Both the position numbers and the translations under genes were made by a program. DNA of 64,000 nt, taken from Tetrapyrgos nigripes (Eukaryota; Basidiomycota; Agaricomycetes; Agaricales; Campanellaceae). The stretch is taken from the NCBI GenBank assembly GCA_013368315.1, contig JAACJM010000045.1:124001-188000 (forward strand). The letters are read 5' to 3'. Shown piece by piece: positions 23,342-34,625 of this stretch; position 1 is the stretch's first letter, and the number at the start of each line of letters is the position of its first letter. The notes below the pieces were generated by a model. That model worked only from the letters and a program-made list of their open reading frames with translations, ran no database searches and had not been told where the DNA came from.

Positions 23342-25790
23342 TATGGTCGCTGGTATACGCGGTTGCACCTAGCGTACTTTAGAAAGACAAGCGAAAATTT
23401 CTACAGAATAAGTAGTAGCTATAAAAAAGCAACTGTCAAAGGATACGAATACTTATATCTCCTTGTCTTGATCAAATAAACCTTCGAGTTCCTCTTTGGA
23501 AAGTCGTGGAAGAACTTTTACACCAGGAAGTTCCTTGAGATGACTGGTGTGTAAAGGCGGAATAGACAATGAGTGTTTGAGGGATTGATCAATGATGACT
23601 ATCAAGAAACTCACCTCAAACTGCAATCAGTATAATAATCCTCCAAATTCTTCTTCAAGTCCTCATCGCTAACACTCTCGTTCGTGGAATTTATAGAATC
23701 CCTCGAGATATTCATAGTAGCCAGAACACAAGCCATGGTGAGCCAAAGAGTTGCATCTGCAAAATAACGGCCGACACACACTCTAAGAAATTCAAACAGT
23801 TAATAAATAACCGAAACAGAGCCCAAAAATAATGTATTCTTACCTTCGCCCAAATCCATAAGCTAGTATGTTACTGACATTTCCAAATCCAGACTTTAAC
23901 TCTGGTTCACCCAATCCATTGTCCTGCAAATGCCTTTCTGGGATAAATTCATCAGGATTTTCATGTTCAGCTGGATTATGCCCCATAGCCCTGTCAATTG
24001 CAAAGGAATCGGTGAATATTTGGGTTCTGGGGTAGATAGATAGATAGAGATCCATATCCCTATGGTCCATACCAGATATTAGCAGAAATGCCAGAACCTT
24101 AAAACAAATGTGAGAAACATAATTGATAAAATTGAGTACTTAGCCTCACCCTTTGGAATGTAATACCCCTTATAGAAAATATCTTCTGTAGTTTTATGAA
24201 CTAATCCTGCCATATTATAAGCAATCAGATTATCAAATTCATGCTAAAATGGAGAGGAAAACATACCGATAGGAATTGCTGGATACCACCTCATTACTTC
24301 CTTGTAAATAGCCTCGATGTAGGGCAGAGAAGTCCTATCACCAAATCCAGGCAACCTCCCAAATCCCAAAACTCTATCCAACTCTGCCTGGGCTTTCTTC
24401 TGAACCTGGGGGTAGAGGCTCATTGCGATAAAGAATGTGGTTGTGGCTGACACTGTCTGGAAGTAAAATGATTTGTTAAATCGAAGCAAAGCAGACCAGG
24501 ATGACTTACTGTATCTGATGCGGCTATCATATACATCATTTGAAAATTGTTATTAGCTATAAGGGAATGTGGTGATTGCAACTCACCAGCTAAAGCCGTA
24601 AATCCCATGCTTTTAATGCTCTCGATCTCAGCAAGATACTCGCTGTTACCCTCGTCAGGATACCTATTCTTTGCTTCGGAAACAAGCTGTCCGACCAGCG
24701 AAGAGCTACTTCCTGACGCCTGGTAGAAATATATATCAGCTTCAATGCAAGTATTTCTCAAGGTAACGATAAAAGAAAGGAACACTCGAACACTAACCCA
24801 AGCCTTCATAGCCACTTCAAATGGCCCATCCTTCAAAGCCTTCAAAGTAGTCTTGGCACTGTTCTCCATTCTCGAGAAAGACAAAAATGGGAAGATGGAA
24901 GGTAGATAATGAATGGAATAGATTTATATGTATTCCCTCCAGGAAGTTGCATTCGATCAGCGAAATCAGCTACTTCCCTCGCAGCCTGAGCAGTATCATC
25001 CTGGTTAGATTCGGATGTGATCTCTAAATTCAATCCATAGATAGCGGACATCATTATTGCTTGAGAAAGCCTATGAGTAAAGTGAAGCAAAGAAGCAAAA
25101 CATATCGATAATGCAATCAGATGTCAGAAAAAAGGAGGAGAATTAAAATTGAACTCACGCTTCAATGAGACGAAATATTTTTTCAGAACTCGGCGAAGAA
25201 ATCAGACACTGAAGGAACTGATGCAATTTCTCAATCTGAATGACACGATATTTCAAAACAGCTTCTGGTCTCAAGTTTTGATGAGAAGTGCGTCGAGCTT
25301 GTCGCCATCTATCCGAGTAACCCATCAAAGCTGAAAATCGGTTAGAAGGTTCCGATGACGCGGCCCATTAGGATTTGGAGGACGTGTACTTACAGACAGT
25401 ATCATCCCATCCAACACTGCAATCAATTACTAAGCTTGAATCGGACGCTCTACTGTAAGGACATCAGTAAAAAGACTCAACTATGAATCTAACGCATAGC
25501 GATATGGCCTGTCAGACGTAAATCTTGCTTGTTTCTCCAAAAGGCCATTTGCAGCTTCGAGGGAATTGAGGATGACGATGTGTTCTTTAAGGCTTCTAAA
25601 ATAAATCACATCACCTACAGAAGTGAGATAAAGACAAAATTGAGGGCGTTTGTTGACGAGTAGATTCTTACCGTACGTCTTTGCTATCTCCATGTACACG
25701 AGCCACGGCTTCTTCATCGGCAGCTTTCCAAAATGACCTAAAATCAGGCTTGGGGCAGGAGGTCCAGGAGGGTAGGGGTATGGCATCGGT
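23161..25790. repeat. Segmental duplication block A (YcaC 3' end plus P450)
   Basis: Colinear with 34447-37073 at about 95 percent identity, including introns and the 111-bp intergenic gap. The left edge falls in exon 4 of hydrolase III. The right edge falls in P450 exon 1, just before the codons for PMPYPYPPGPP; upstream of that the two copies are unrelated. Confidence 0.9.
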
Positions 25791-25930
25791 GGTTGCTTCA
25801 GGAAAAGTCTCGAGCAGAGGTACGCGAGCGCGTAGCAGAAGACAGCTGCTGCCATCGTGGTCAGAGCGAGCCTAGAAAGCCCAAAGAGCGCAAGGCTCTC
25901 AAATTGTGTATGCATAAGTGGCTTTGGCAT
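23453..25930 (-). pseudogene. Cytochrome P450 copy 1, frameshifted by a 4-nt deletion
   Basis: Colinear with the intact copy at 34.7-37.2 kb. Exons 1-4 are 25930-25672, 25614-25494, 25452-25394 and 25330-25159. Exon 5 (25070-24798) is 273 nt instead of 277, because 4 nt are missing near 24911-24915. This shifts the frame about 60 codons into the exon and removes the I-helix, ExxR, PERF and heme regions. Downstream exons remain clean: the ExxR helix is KEVMR, FIPERHL is present, and YGFGRR joins VCVGRYFAD. The N-terminal anchor differs from copy 2. Either a recent pseudogene or an assembly error at one site. TATAAAG at 25996-26002 (minus sense) lies 66-72 nt upstream, inside repeat R1b. Confidence 0.85.
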
Positions 25931-25984
25931 GGCGATGCTGATCAGAGAGTGCGGAGGGAGAACGGACTCGAGAAACAACGCTAT

Positions 25985-26235
25985 TTACGAGTCCTCTTTA
26001 TAGAACGAGTGTCTCGCACTTTTGAATCCCGGGAAAATATCCTTTTCTGTCAACACGGCAGACTCAGCATCACCTCCGCAAATTCTCCGTCAGGGCCAGC
26101 TTTCGTCAACCAACGAACCAGTGCCAACCCCATGGCCTACATTTACCTCTTCAGAGTCAATGGTTCAATTGCTTTTTTAGCAATGGCACGAGGACTCGTA
26201 CGAGTCATACCTGCCGCTGTATACTCGATACAGAA
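25985..26235 (+). repeat. Dispersed repeat R1, copy b
   Basis: Shares its whole length with the complement of about 48840-49085 and its right half with 245-390. Common words are GACGAGT/AACGAGT near the TATA-like TTTATA, ATCCCGGGAAAATAT, CGGCAGACTC, and CAACGAACCAGTGCC. It abuts P450 copy 1 and includes its putative TATA box on the minus strand. Confidence 0.75.
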
Positions 26236-26491
26236 CAATATACACGTCTGGAGCCGATCAAGAATCAGAACCACAGTACATAGTACTAAGGCTCCTATCG
26301 GATCGGATGTGAGCATCTCGAATGGCATCCGAAGGATAATTGCTTGGATGTGGATGACGAACGGGCCCGCAAATGACGGATTCGACCAATAACTACGAGG
26401 TGAGTACCGAGGTTCTCGTTGTTCGAGGCTCCACGGACAAGAGACGTCGGAATAGAACGGACAAAACTTGGAGGTCCGTTGTACGATAATA

Positions 26492-26728
26492 GAGAGTTTG
26501 CGATTACGGTCACGTGCGAAATCCGCGTTGCGGGTTTCTAATTTTTACTGATACTGCCACGTCTGCCCTCTTCACTGTTTCCTCGTCCGTCGTCCTAGAT
26601 GCTCAAGACACGCAGTCAGCGTGCAAGAGCTGATCCAAATGATGAAGCTTCTCAAGCCTCAACGGGATTGTCGGACACGGCCGAAATCGCAACACGGATT
26701 TTTCACGTGACCGTAATCGCAAACTCTT
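26492..26728. mobile_element. MITE-like element, 237 bp, with TAATA target duplication
   Basis: A 24-bp perfect inverted repeat begins AGAGTTTGCGATTACGG and ends CACGTG (26493-26516, complement 26704-26727). The similarity continues inward for about 20 more bases (AAATCCG(C/T)GTTGCG). TAATA flanks both sides (26487-26491 and 26729-26733), as expected of a target-site duplication. No transposase is encoded, so it must be non-autonomous. Superfamily not assigned. Confidence 0.75.
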
Positions 26729-27464
26729 TAATAAGTTAGGCAATTACGCGTAGACCTAGTAGATAGGAGTCCTCCTCAATGTTAAGATTTTTTTGTTTGA
26801 GAAATCTTGTAGCCAGGAGGGTATCATCGGAGCTCAATGCCTAAGTTGGCTGGCCTCTCGAGTCCTAGTACCGCAGGTCCATGTCAGACATTGTTGACAT
26901 TCTGTTTTTTGTTTTTGAATTCTGCTTCCAGGACCTGAGCACGTGAAGTGTCCACATTGATACATGAGCTTTATTGTCAGGACTTGGCAGTATCCTAGCG
27001 ACAAAATTAAGATATTTCTACAAATTGAGAGCACTAGTCAGTACAGTACGCTAATAATGTCCATTCCTCAATTGACAGATATCACTGCAATCAAGCGTAA
27101 CTTCTGAGTATCATGATATCTTTGAGCCTAGAAAGGAGGCATATACAGTCCCCCAGGTCCAGGATGACCCATGTGGCCATGATGAGGGCCACTAAATCCA
27201 TGTCCAGGAAAGGGGCCCTACGAGTCGTGGTAATAAGGATGCGAAGATCCATGAGCTACAGGTTGGAGATTGTCATCAGAAACAGGTGCCGGTCCCATAA
27301 GCCAAAAAACTTACTGAGTCTTCCAAGACCTTGTAACAAGCCATGATGACCACCATGATGACCGCCATGAGGAGGAGACGGTTGGCTGAATGTGAATCCA
27401 TGACTGCTAGGTCTGTAGCTAGAATTGTGGCCAAACTTCTTGTTCAGAAGATGTTTCAAGATAC

Positions 27465-27785
27465 TGTAGGACCTGATCTCTTCCGTATCTATATGAACAG
27501 ATACAGCTCAGCGAGAAGGAAGAGTCAACGCTAAATATATTCATACCTATACAAACAGATACAGCTATAGGTATACATGAGCAATAGAAATACTTGTAAG
27601 ACATAAGTACTAACCTCAGCGAGAAGGAAGAGTCAACGCTGAGGTTACTGTGGCTATAATTCGTTATATAACGTACGGAAACAAATGAGGAAACCAAGTG
27701 ACCATAAGTGGGCAGTACACGGATGAGATCCGGGTTGCCACATGAGGGAACGAAAAAGGAAAGAAATGAAATACAAAATCCTACA
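27465..27785 (-). repeat. 3' LTR of the copia element
   Basis: 321 bp, TGTAGGA...TCCTACA. It contains a 20-plus-bp internal direct repeat (CAGCGAGAAGGAAGAGTCAA occurs twice) and a related pair around AACAGATACAGCT. Versus the 5' LTR it differs at four dinucleotides, every one explained by C to T change at a CpG. Confidence 0.95.
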
Positions 27786-27792
27786 CTCCCCT

Positions 27793-30700
27793 TCAAGCCG
27801 GAACGAGTCCAAGTCCCATAGCCAGATGCTTCACCTTGATACTAGGCAAAGCCTTTGTCAAAGTGTCTGCCACCATGTCCTCTGTAGGACAATATACTAA
27901 CTTCATCTGCCCCTCGTCAACTACGAATCGAATAAAGTGATAGCGAATATCGATGCGCTTCGTGTGGCCATGGTAATGATGATCCCGAGCTAGAGCTATT
28001 GCTGCCTGGTTGTCCGAGTGGAGATTTGTGGGTCCAGGAATAGCATCAGGAAAGGAGGGTTGAAATACTTGTTTGATGAAGGAGCACAACCAAAGACCCT
28101 CTTTGGCTGCCTCCATAGCTGCTACGTACTCTGATTCGCAAGTCGAGAGAGAAATAAGAGATTGTGAGCGCGATGACCAAGTCACTGCGCCACCATCAAC
28201 AACGAAAACATACCCAGTGACCACTCTTCAGTCATCATTCATGTTTCCATCTGCGTCCACAAATCCAACAGCGCCACTCGCCGCCACACCATACGTTAGG
28301 GATAAATCCTTCGTCCCTGACAAGTAACATACAACTCTTTTCGCAGCCTTCCAATGAGCCATACCCGGATTATTCAAAAACCGAGTGAGAGAGTGGACTG
28401 CAAACGCAATATCGACTCGAGTACCCACTGCGGCATACATTAACTTGCCCACAATGGATCGGTAGGGGTATGTTTCGACGTCGAGAACTTCGGAAGGAGA
28501 TTGGGGAGATTGAGATGATGTGAGGCAATTGTGAATATCCATAGGGACAGAGGATGGCTTTGCGTTCTCGAGACCAAATTCCCGAGCTACTGACTTGATA
28601 TAAGCATGTTGAGAAAGAGCAATTGTACCGTTTTTTCTGTCCCTAATGACCTGGATACCAAGTATCCAATGCAATTCTCCCATATCTGTTATGGTGAAAC
28701 GTTCGCGGAGTTTCGACTTGACGTAGTCGATCAGCTCGATAGAGGAGGTAAGTATGGTAAGATCATCCACAGACGCCACGATCACAATAATTCCGTTCTC
28801 CAAATGCTTGAAGAACACAGCGTGATCAACCTCGCACCTTTCAATATCCATCAACTCCTTTAAAGTTCTTTCAAACTTTAGGTACCAATACCTTCCACTC
28901 TGCTTCAAACCATAGATCGGCTTCTTGAGCTTGAGAACGGTTTTCGATGGAGAGTCAAGTGGGTAACCAGGAGGATGCTTCATGTAAATGACTTCGTTTT
29001 CGATCAATTCACCGTTGAGGTAAGCTCCTTTGACGTCAACTTGATGTATTTCGAGATTGTAGCGTGCCCCTAGAGCTAAGGCAGTTCGAATTGATGACAA
29101 ACGTGCGACTGGTGCGTACATCTCGTTGTAGTTGATGCCTTCTTGTTGTGTGAAGCCTTGAGCGACGAGTTGAGCTTTATAGCGAGCAATTCCTCCGTGT
29201 TCATCCTTCTTGATGTGGAATACCCATTTACAACCAACGATGTTGGCGTATTCAGGAATAGTGACGACTTCCCATGTTCTGAGTTCCTGCAAAACTGCCA
29301 TCTCCTCCTGAATGGCCTTATCCCATTTGGGCCAATCAACCGATCTCCTCGCTTCAGCTAGGTTCTTCGGCTCAATCATCTCTGAGTTAGCCATGACAGC
29401 TTCCATGGCTACGCCTTCCTGTTCCTCTGCTACGGTAGAATTGTACGAGTCCTTCCAGTGCTGGTTGTAGTGCCGACACCCTTTTGAAGATCTTGAACGT
29501 ATCGTGAGGGTTTGGGGATGCAATGCAGACGATTCAATGGCTCGGGTTGAGTGTCAAAATCCGGACCGGGTTCATCTAATTGAGACAGATCCAAAATGTC
29601 GTCATTGTCCGGATGCAAATTTTGATATTTGGGTCCCTCGATGCTGAGCTCTTCGATCGTTGATTCATCAATAGATTCATCCTCGGAAAGTTCCCGCAAC
29701 TCTTCTCTCTCCCCTTCATCACCAGTACCCTCAAAGATGTCGACAACGGTGAAGACCAACGAACGCTCCACGGTAACAGTGCGAGTATCTTTCCAATAGA
29801 CACGGTGCCCCTTACTCTGCACTAGATCTTCGGTATCTTCATTGAATCCAACCCAGGATCCAACTCGCACTTGACCCAGGAGCTTTGGGTTATCATCGGT
29901 GTGGACATAGACCTTCGTTCCCCATTTCAGCAACGTAGCGAGATTCGGTTTACGTTTGTAGGCAACTTCATATGGCGTTTTTCCTCCCAGAGCCTTGGTG
30001 GACGTACGGTTCTTTAGCCAGACTGCGTGTCGCAACGCCTCTCCCCAAAGAGACGTTGGGAGTTTACTGGCATGCAGCATGGCACGGACACACTTGAGTA
30101 GTGTACGGTTCAGACGTTCAGCGACACTGTTCTGTTCGGGGGTATCGTGGACAGTGAGAAAGTGCTTCATACCTTTCTCCAAAAGGTGAGCGGCAAACTC
30201 TCCATCAATGTATTCTCCCCCGACATCGGACTGAAGTATCTTGATGAGAGCATCCATATGTACGTTTACCCAAGCTTCATAACCTCAGTACTTTTCAAAT
30301 ACCTGGGTTTTCCTGCCCATGAGGAACATACTGGTGAGTCTTGAATGGTCATCCATAAAGGTCACAAAATAATGTTTTGCTCCCCTTGACTGTACAGATG
30401 CGGGTCCCCAAACATCCGAGTACACTCTGTCTCCAAACGCCTTCTCTCGTTCACCTCGCCTAACCTTTGGAACGCTTCCCTTTGTCATCCTCCCGTAGAG
30501 GCATGATACGCACTGGCTATCATCCTCAACATCATCCAGCTCTATTCCCTCAACAAAACCGTTCTTAACCAATGCTTTGGCCGAAGACTTCGCGATATGC
30601 CCCATGCGTCGATGAAATTCGTCCAGCGTGAGTCTTTCAACTACTGCGTATGATTCCCGATTTGATGTGTTGCCAACGACTCGGTATAGTCCATTCGATT

Positions 30701-33332
30701 TCGGGATGGAGCCACAAACCTTCCCATCAGGTCCACGTATGACAGCTTGGCCCCCACCAAACGTCACAGTGTACCCAGCATCATCTAGCTCTCCTATAGA
30801 GACTAGAGTGTTTGCCAGTTCGGGAACATAGAGAACATTCCTGACTGGAATTGTTCCCTCTCCAGTACGTATCTCGGCAGCTCCTTGGGATGACGCAGTA
30901 AACTTTCCGCGATTTGCAGATTGGAAAGTTCTCGATGGGCATGGTTTTGGAGTATGGGAGAAGAACGAAGGATCAGGAGACATATGGTGTGTACATCCGC
31001 TGTCCAAAACTATGGTTTTCGAAGATATTGACTTGTTACTTACTGCGAATACACTCACAGTTGGTTCCATAGAATCGGTTTGCATCACGACAGGTTCGCT
31101 AGATTCGTCTATGCTGATCCCATCGTCCGGGATGAAAGTAAGGTCGGTAACGCACATATATATGTCATTTCCACCTTGCGCATCGGGTACATCATCAGGT
31201 TCTCTTTCATCATCACTATCCATGCTATCATCATCCTCACTATCACTCTCGTCATTCTCTTTGTCTTCCCAAACTTCATAGGCAAACTTCTCGTACAGCC
31301 ATTGAGACGCATGCTGTGCAACGAGTGTGGCGTTAATTTGCCACAATAACTTCCTCTTCTCGTCAGGAAGCTGGTTCCCTAGATCCTTGATGGCAGTATC
31401 AATAGAATCAAGCTCTTCGGAGGTGAGTGCACCCATTTCTTCATCTGTGACATCAACAATTTGGCTAACCGGCCTGTTGAGAAATTTAGGAGACAGAGGC
31501 ACTAGGATTTCCTCCTCGTACTCATTGTCCAACCAGCTGTCTTCCGATATATCACTTGATGGCTCAGCCATGTAGGCAAAATCGATGTTTTCAACCATCC
31601 CAGCTTGACCAGCTGGTTTCAGATTTTGTTGCTGCATGTTGGGCTTGGGATTTTGATTCTGCGCCACAGATGGACTTGTGGTATTTCCTGCTTTAGGAGC
31701 ACCTTCAACGTTCGCCGCATTGCCACCATTGTTCATATTTGCTCCTCCATGGCCTCCTGGATTTCCTCCGCCTCTTCCATGACCTCTCCCACACCAATTC
31801 TTCCCTCTACTACCATTTCCTCCCCCATTCGGCTTTTGTTTAGGGGTTGGGCAATCCCGAGATAAATGTCCGAATCCCTTGCAGTTATAACACTGCGTTT
31901 CCATTGAGACACCTGATTTACCTGCCATGGAAGTACTGGGACCTCCAGGAGTACTTGAGGCCTGAAGTGCGACATTTTTCGGGTCTTTGGTGGGATCGGA
32001 AGTCTTGCTAGACGACAGGGACTTTTCGGTTGACGATGTCGACCAGCTTGGGAGTTCGGGGTGAAGGAATAGGTAGCGGGAGTGTAAGAGATCAATAATC
32101 TCTTGAGTAGAGAGTTCACGAGTGCCATTGGAATTGATTTTCATAGTATCATTCATTTGGCCGATGTACGTTTTGTACATCAGAGGAATAGAAGTTAATA
32201 CATGATTTTTCCTCTCTTGATCAGAGATGATTCCACCCGCATCTCCAATACGACGAATGATATCTTCATCTTCCTCCAACCACTTGCGCAAATTGACTTT
32301 GGAGTCATTCGCGCACGATCTGTTCATCCAGATCTTGATCAACCCCGCAGTGTCTAATGTGTTAGCCACTTGATAGCGGCTAATAAGACACATCCAGATG
32401 TCCAGGCACATATGACTACCGTGCAGCGCCCATCGCATGATGTCACTTGGTAGTTTGCCTACCAGTAAAGCCCGAGTTTGGTGTTCCAGCATTTGGTATG
32501 TCCTAAATGCGTGCATATTCACTTCGTAATTGGGGTCGTTGGGTAACAGCTCCATAGGACGGTAATTCGCGTATCGAGGATCAAGAACACTAGCCACGCC
32601 ACTGGCTGTGGCAGCTATCTCAACCCTTTGCCTAAACTCGGTGAAGTTCGTCTCACCCTTGAGCATCGGCACACTCGACCAGAAATCAGCCTTCTGTCCA
32701 ATTCCGAATGTTTGGTCAGGCACGTGAGGGGGTACAAATCCGTTTAGGGGATGTGCGTGCTGAACGACGACGTTCCAGGGGTGAACGCCGATGAGTCGAT
32801 TCAGATTAGGAGGAGGGATAGGAGGTTGCATCGGCATAGGCTGATAAGTGGGAATATATTGGCCGGGTGGAGCAGCTGGCATTCGAGGAATCCACTGCTG
32901 TTGAGTAGGTACTTGCTGTGGCTGTGACACAGGCACCAGCTGAGGAACGGGCTGAGGAATATGCTGGGGAATGGGCTGTGGGATAGACTGGTGTTGTGGT
33001 GTTGCAGTAGGCGAACCCACTTGAGATGGAGCTTGGGTAGGATACCCATGTGGTGGTGTGCTCTGACCACGCATAGTGTTGGGCTGATATGAACTACGAG
33101 GAGTTGCACCACCCGATAAATTGCCTGAAGCAGTTCTTGGGATACCGCTATACAAGTCTTCATCTCCATTACCATTGGGGGATGGTGAAGAAACAGAGGG
33201 GGTAGGAGGACGTGAGACATTTGGATTAGGAGTGGGATATGAAAATATGTTTCCTAATCCAGTGAAAACACCTTGGCCAACTGTTGGGGAACAGTGACGT
33301 GGAGGAGAGTCAGTGGGACTAGTAGAAGTCAT
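27793..33332 (-). pseudogene. Copia gag-pol, two nonsense codons and one frameshift
   Basis: The frame opens at ATG 33332. The Gag part is Pro/Gln-rich, with the CCHC knuckle CYNCKGFGHLSRDC (about 31850-31893). Protease DSGCTHHM is near 31000. The integrase has HRRMGH and CVSC (HHCC), SDVWGP, MDDHSR and PEQNSVAERLNRT. An in-frame TGA (30285-30287) interrupts between SDVWGP/MDDHSR and the second catalytic Asp. A frameshift falls between about 29430 and 29520. Reverse transcriptase follows (YNEMYAPVARLSSIR, LKKPIYGLKQSGRYWY; the catalytic box reads SVDD). A second TGA (28228-28230) precedes the RNase H part (SLSTCESEYVAAMEA), which ends at 27793. Both TGA codons fit C to T change of CGA (Arg). 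Confidence 0.92.
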
Positions 33333-33379
33333 AATTATAGCAGTACGTCGCTAGGGTAGCAGAGCGGGGCCCAATAACC

Positions 33380-33700
33380 TGTAGGACCTGATCTCTTCCG
33401 TATCTATACGAACAGATACAGCTCAGCGAGAAGGAAGAGTCAATGCTAAATATATTCATACCTATACGAACAGATACAGCTATAGGTATACATGAGCAAT
33501 AGAAATACTTGTAAGACATAAGTACTAACCTCAGCGAGAAGGAAGAGTCAACGCTGAGGTTACTGTGGCTATAATTCGTTATATAACGTACGGAAACAAA
33601 TGAGGAAACCAAGTGACCATAAGTGGGCAGTACACGGACAAGATCCGGGTTGCCACATGAGGGAACGAAAAAGGAAAGAAATGAAATACAAAATCCTACA
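33380..33700 (-). repeat. 5' LTR of the copia element
   Basis: 321 bp, colinear with 27465-27785 without indels. In element orientation it is the upstream LTR and should hold the promoter. The adjoining 47-nt leader (33333-33379) runs to the gag ATG. Confidence 0.95.
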
Positions 33701-33898
33701 GATACTAGTACCAATGCCTCGATCTCCAGTGCCTTGGAGTCCCTGGCCATGGCTGGCCCCAACATTGGAATGGCTGGGAGGTCCGTGAGGATGAGGGTGA
33801 GGGTTAGGATGTGGTCTGTTACAAGGGTCTTCTTGGTGAGGTCTGCAAGACAGTAGCCCATGAATCTGAGGGTGATTGTGGTGAGGCTGAGGAAACAT

Positions 33899-34442
33899 AG
33901 ATTGATGCCGGGATGTGAGGAAGAAGCTTTTAAGGTAATCTGGATGTTAATGATACAGTTGAAGACTGAGTGAAACAAATCCAGTTTTGAGTCTCTTTAT
34001 AAACCTGCCATGCACAGCTTTGGCAAAACGCTGAAATTGCCAATTGGGAGACTGCACTCTACTCTGCAGAAGTGATGAGACACATCTGACCTTCAGCATA
34101 GGTCTGGTCCACGTCAACAAGGCTGTCTTGAAGCTACACGGTAAAAAAAGGTTGGACTGACGACATTTCAAACTTCAAAGTCAGGCAAATTCAACCAATC
34201 ACATTAATCACAGCTGAAAGTCAACCTTTTTCTGGGGGGTGGTCACTTTTCAGCCAGAAACAGGTTCAAGTGTCTGCTGTTGAATATGTCACGACGATGC
34301 GGTTAACACATATAGACAGCTATTCATAGTCTTACCATTGTTTCAAAAACCTTCAGAAGGGCTGGCTGGACATGCACTATACTTGATCTGGGAGCCAAGG
34401 GTATTGATCATACAGGTGAGTGTAGGACTGCCAAAGCAATGG
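33899..34442. other. Spacer, nothing recognised
   Basis: Upstream region of the His-rich ORF up to the edge of duplication block B. Short ORFs only; no family match. Confidence 0.5.
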
Positions 34443-34625
34443 TGCCATTCTACAATTGGTGAGTACTACAGCTGAATACGTGTTTGTTCATCATGATGTT
34501 GATCATTGGTTCATGAATCATTTAATTGCATTTGCAGATACTTTGCCAGATATGGAATGTTAGCTCAGGGACATCATGCCGTCATCGAGAAAGGAGAAGT
34601 TCTGCCTGGAGAGCCTGATCCTTGA
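34443..34625 (+). pseudogene. 3' fragment of a YcaC-like hydrolase gene
   Basis: Only the last codons of exon 4 (CCATTCTACAATTG), intron 4 and exon 5 remain, with stop at 34623-34625. Exon 5 reads YFARYGMLAQGHHAVIEKGE, with changes at usually fixed positions (G to R, R to Q). It marks the left edge of duplication block B. No promoter or active site, so non-functional. Confidence 0.88.

Larger units (their letters stand above)
27465..33700 (-). mobile_element. Full-length Ty1/copia LTR retrotransposon
   Basis: 6236 bp, bounded by 321-bp LTRs that start TGTAGGA and end TCCTACA. The 5-bp target duplication GATAC is at 27460-27464 and 33701-33705. The order gag, zinc knuckle, protease, integrase, reverse transcriptase, RNase H defines copia. 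A purine tract (AGGGGAG) follows the pol stop directly before the 3' LTR. The leader between the 5' LTR and gag ATG is only 47 nt (33333-33379) and should hold the primer binding site; I could not assign the tRNA. The LTRs differ at 4 sites only, so insertion is recent. Pol carries three lesions, so it is not autonomous as assembled. Confidence 0.95.
27128..33898 (-). pseudogene. His/Gly/Pro-rich small protein gene split by the copia element
   Basis: The ATG at 33898 opens 66 codons (MFPQPHHNHPQ..., NPHPHPHGPP) that end exactly at the 5-bp target duplication. If the retrotransposon and one GATAC copy are removed, the frame continues at 27459 (LKHLLNKKFGHN, PPHGGHHGGHHG). An apparent intron of 59 nt (27256-27314) leads to a last exon 27255-27128 with HGSSHPYY, GFSGPHHGHMGH and a final stop. 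An in-frame TAG at 27218-27220 precedes the last 30 codons; it is either the true end or a second lesion. Before insertion the protein was about 126-156 residues. Family not recognised; the His clusters suggest metal binding, but that is inference. Confidence 0.75.

Noticed and set aside
23840..24070. Reading the P450 exon straight through the segment DMDLYLSIYPRTQIF
   Set aside because: It is an intron (GTATGG...GACAG); removing it restores the expected SANIWAMGHNP before FIPERHL in both copies.
31012..31865. Plus-strand ORFs inside the copia element
   Set aside because: Antisense to gag-pol, without copia or host motifs.
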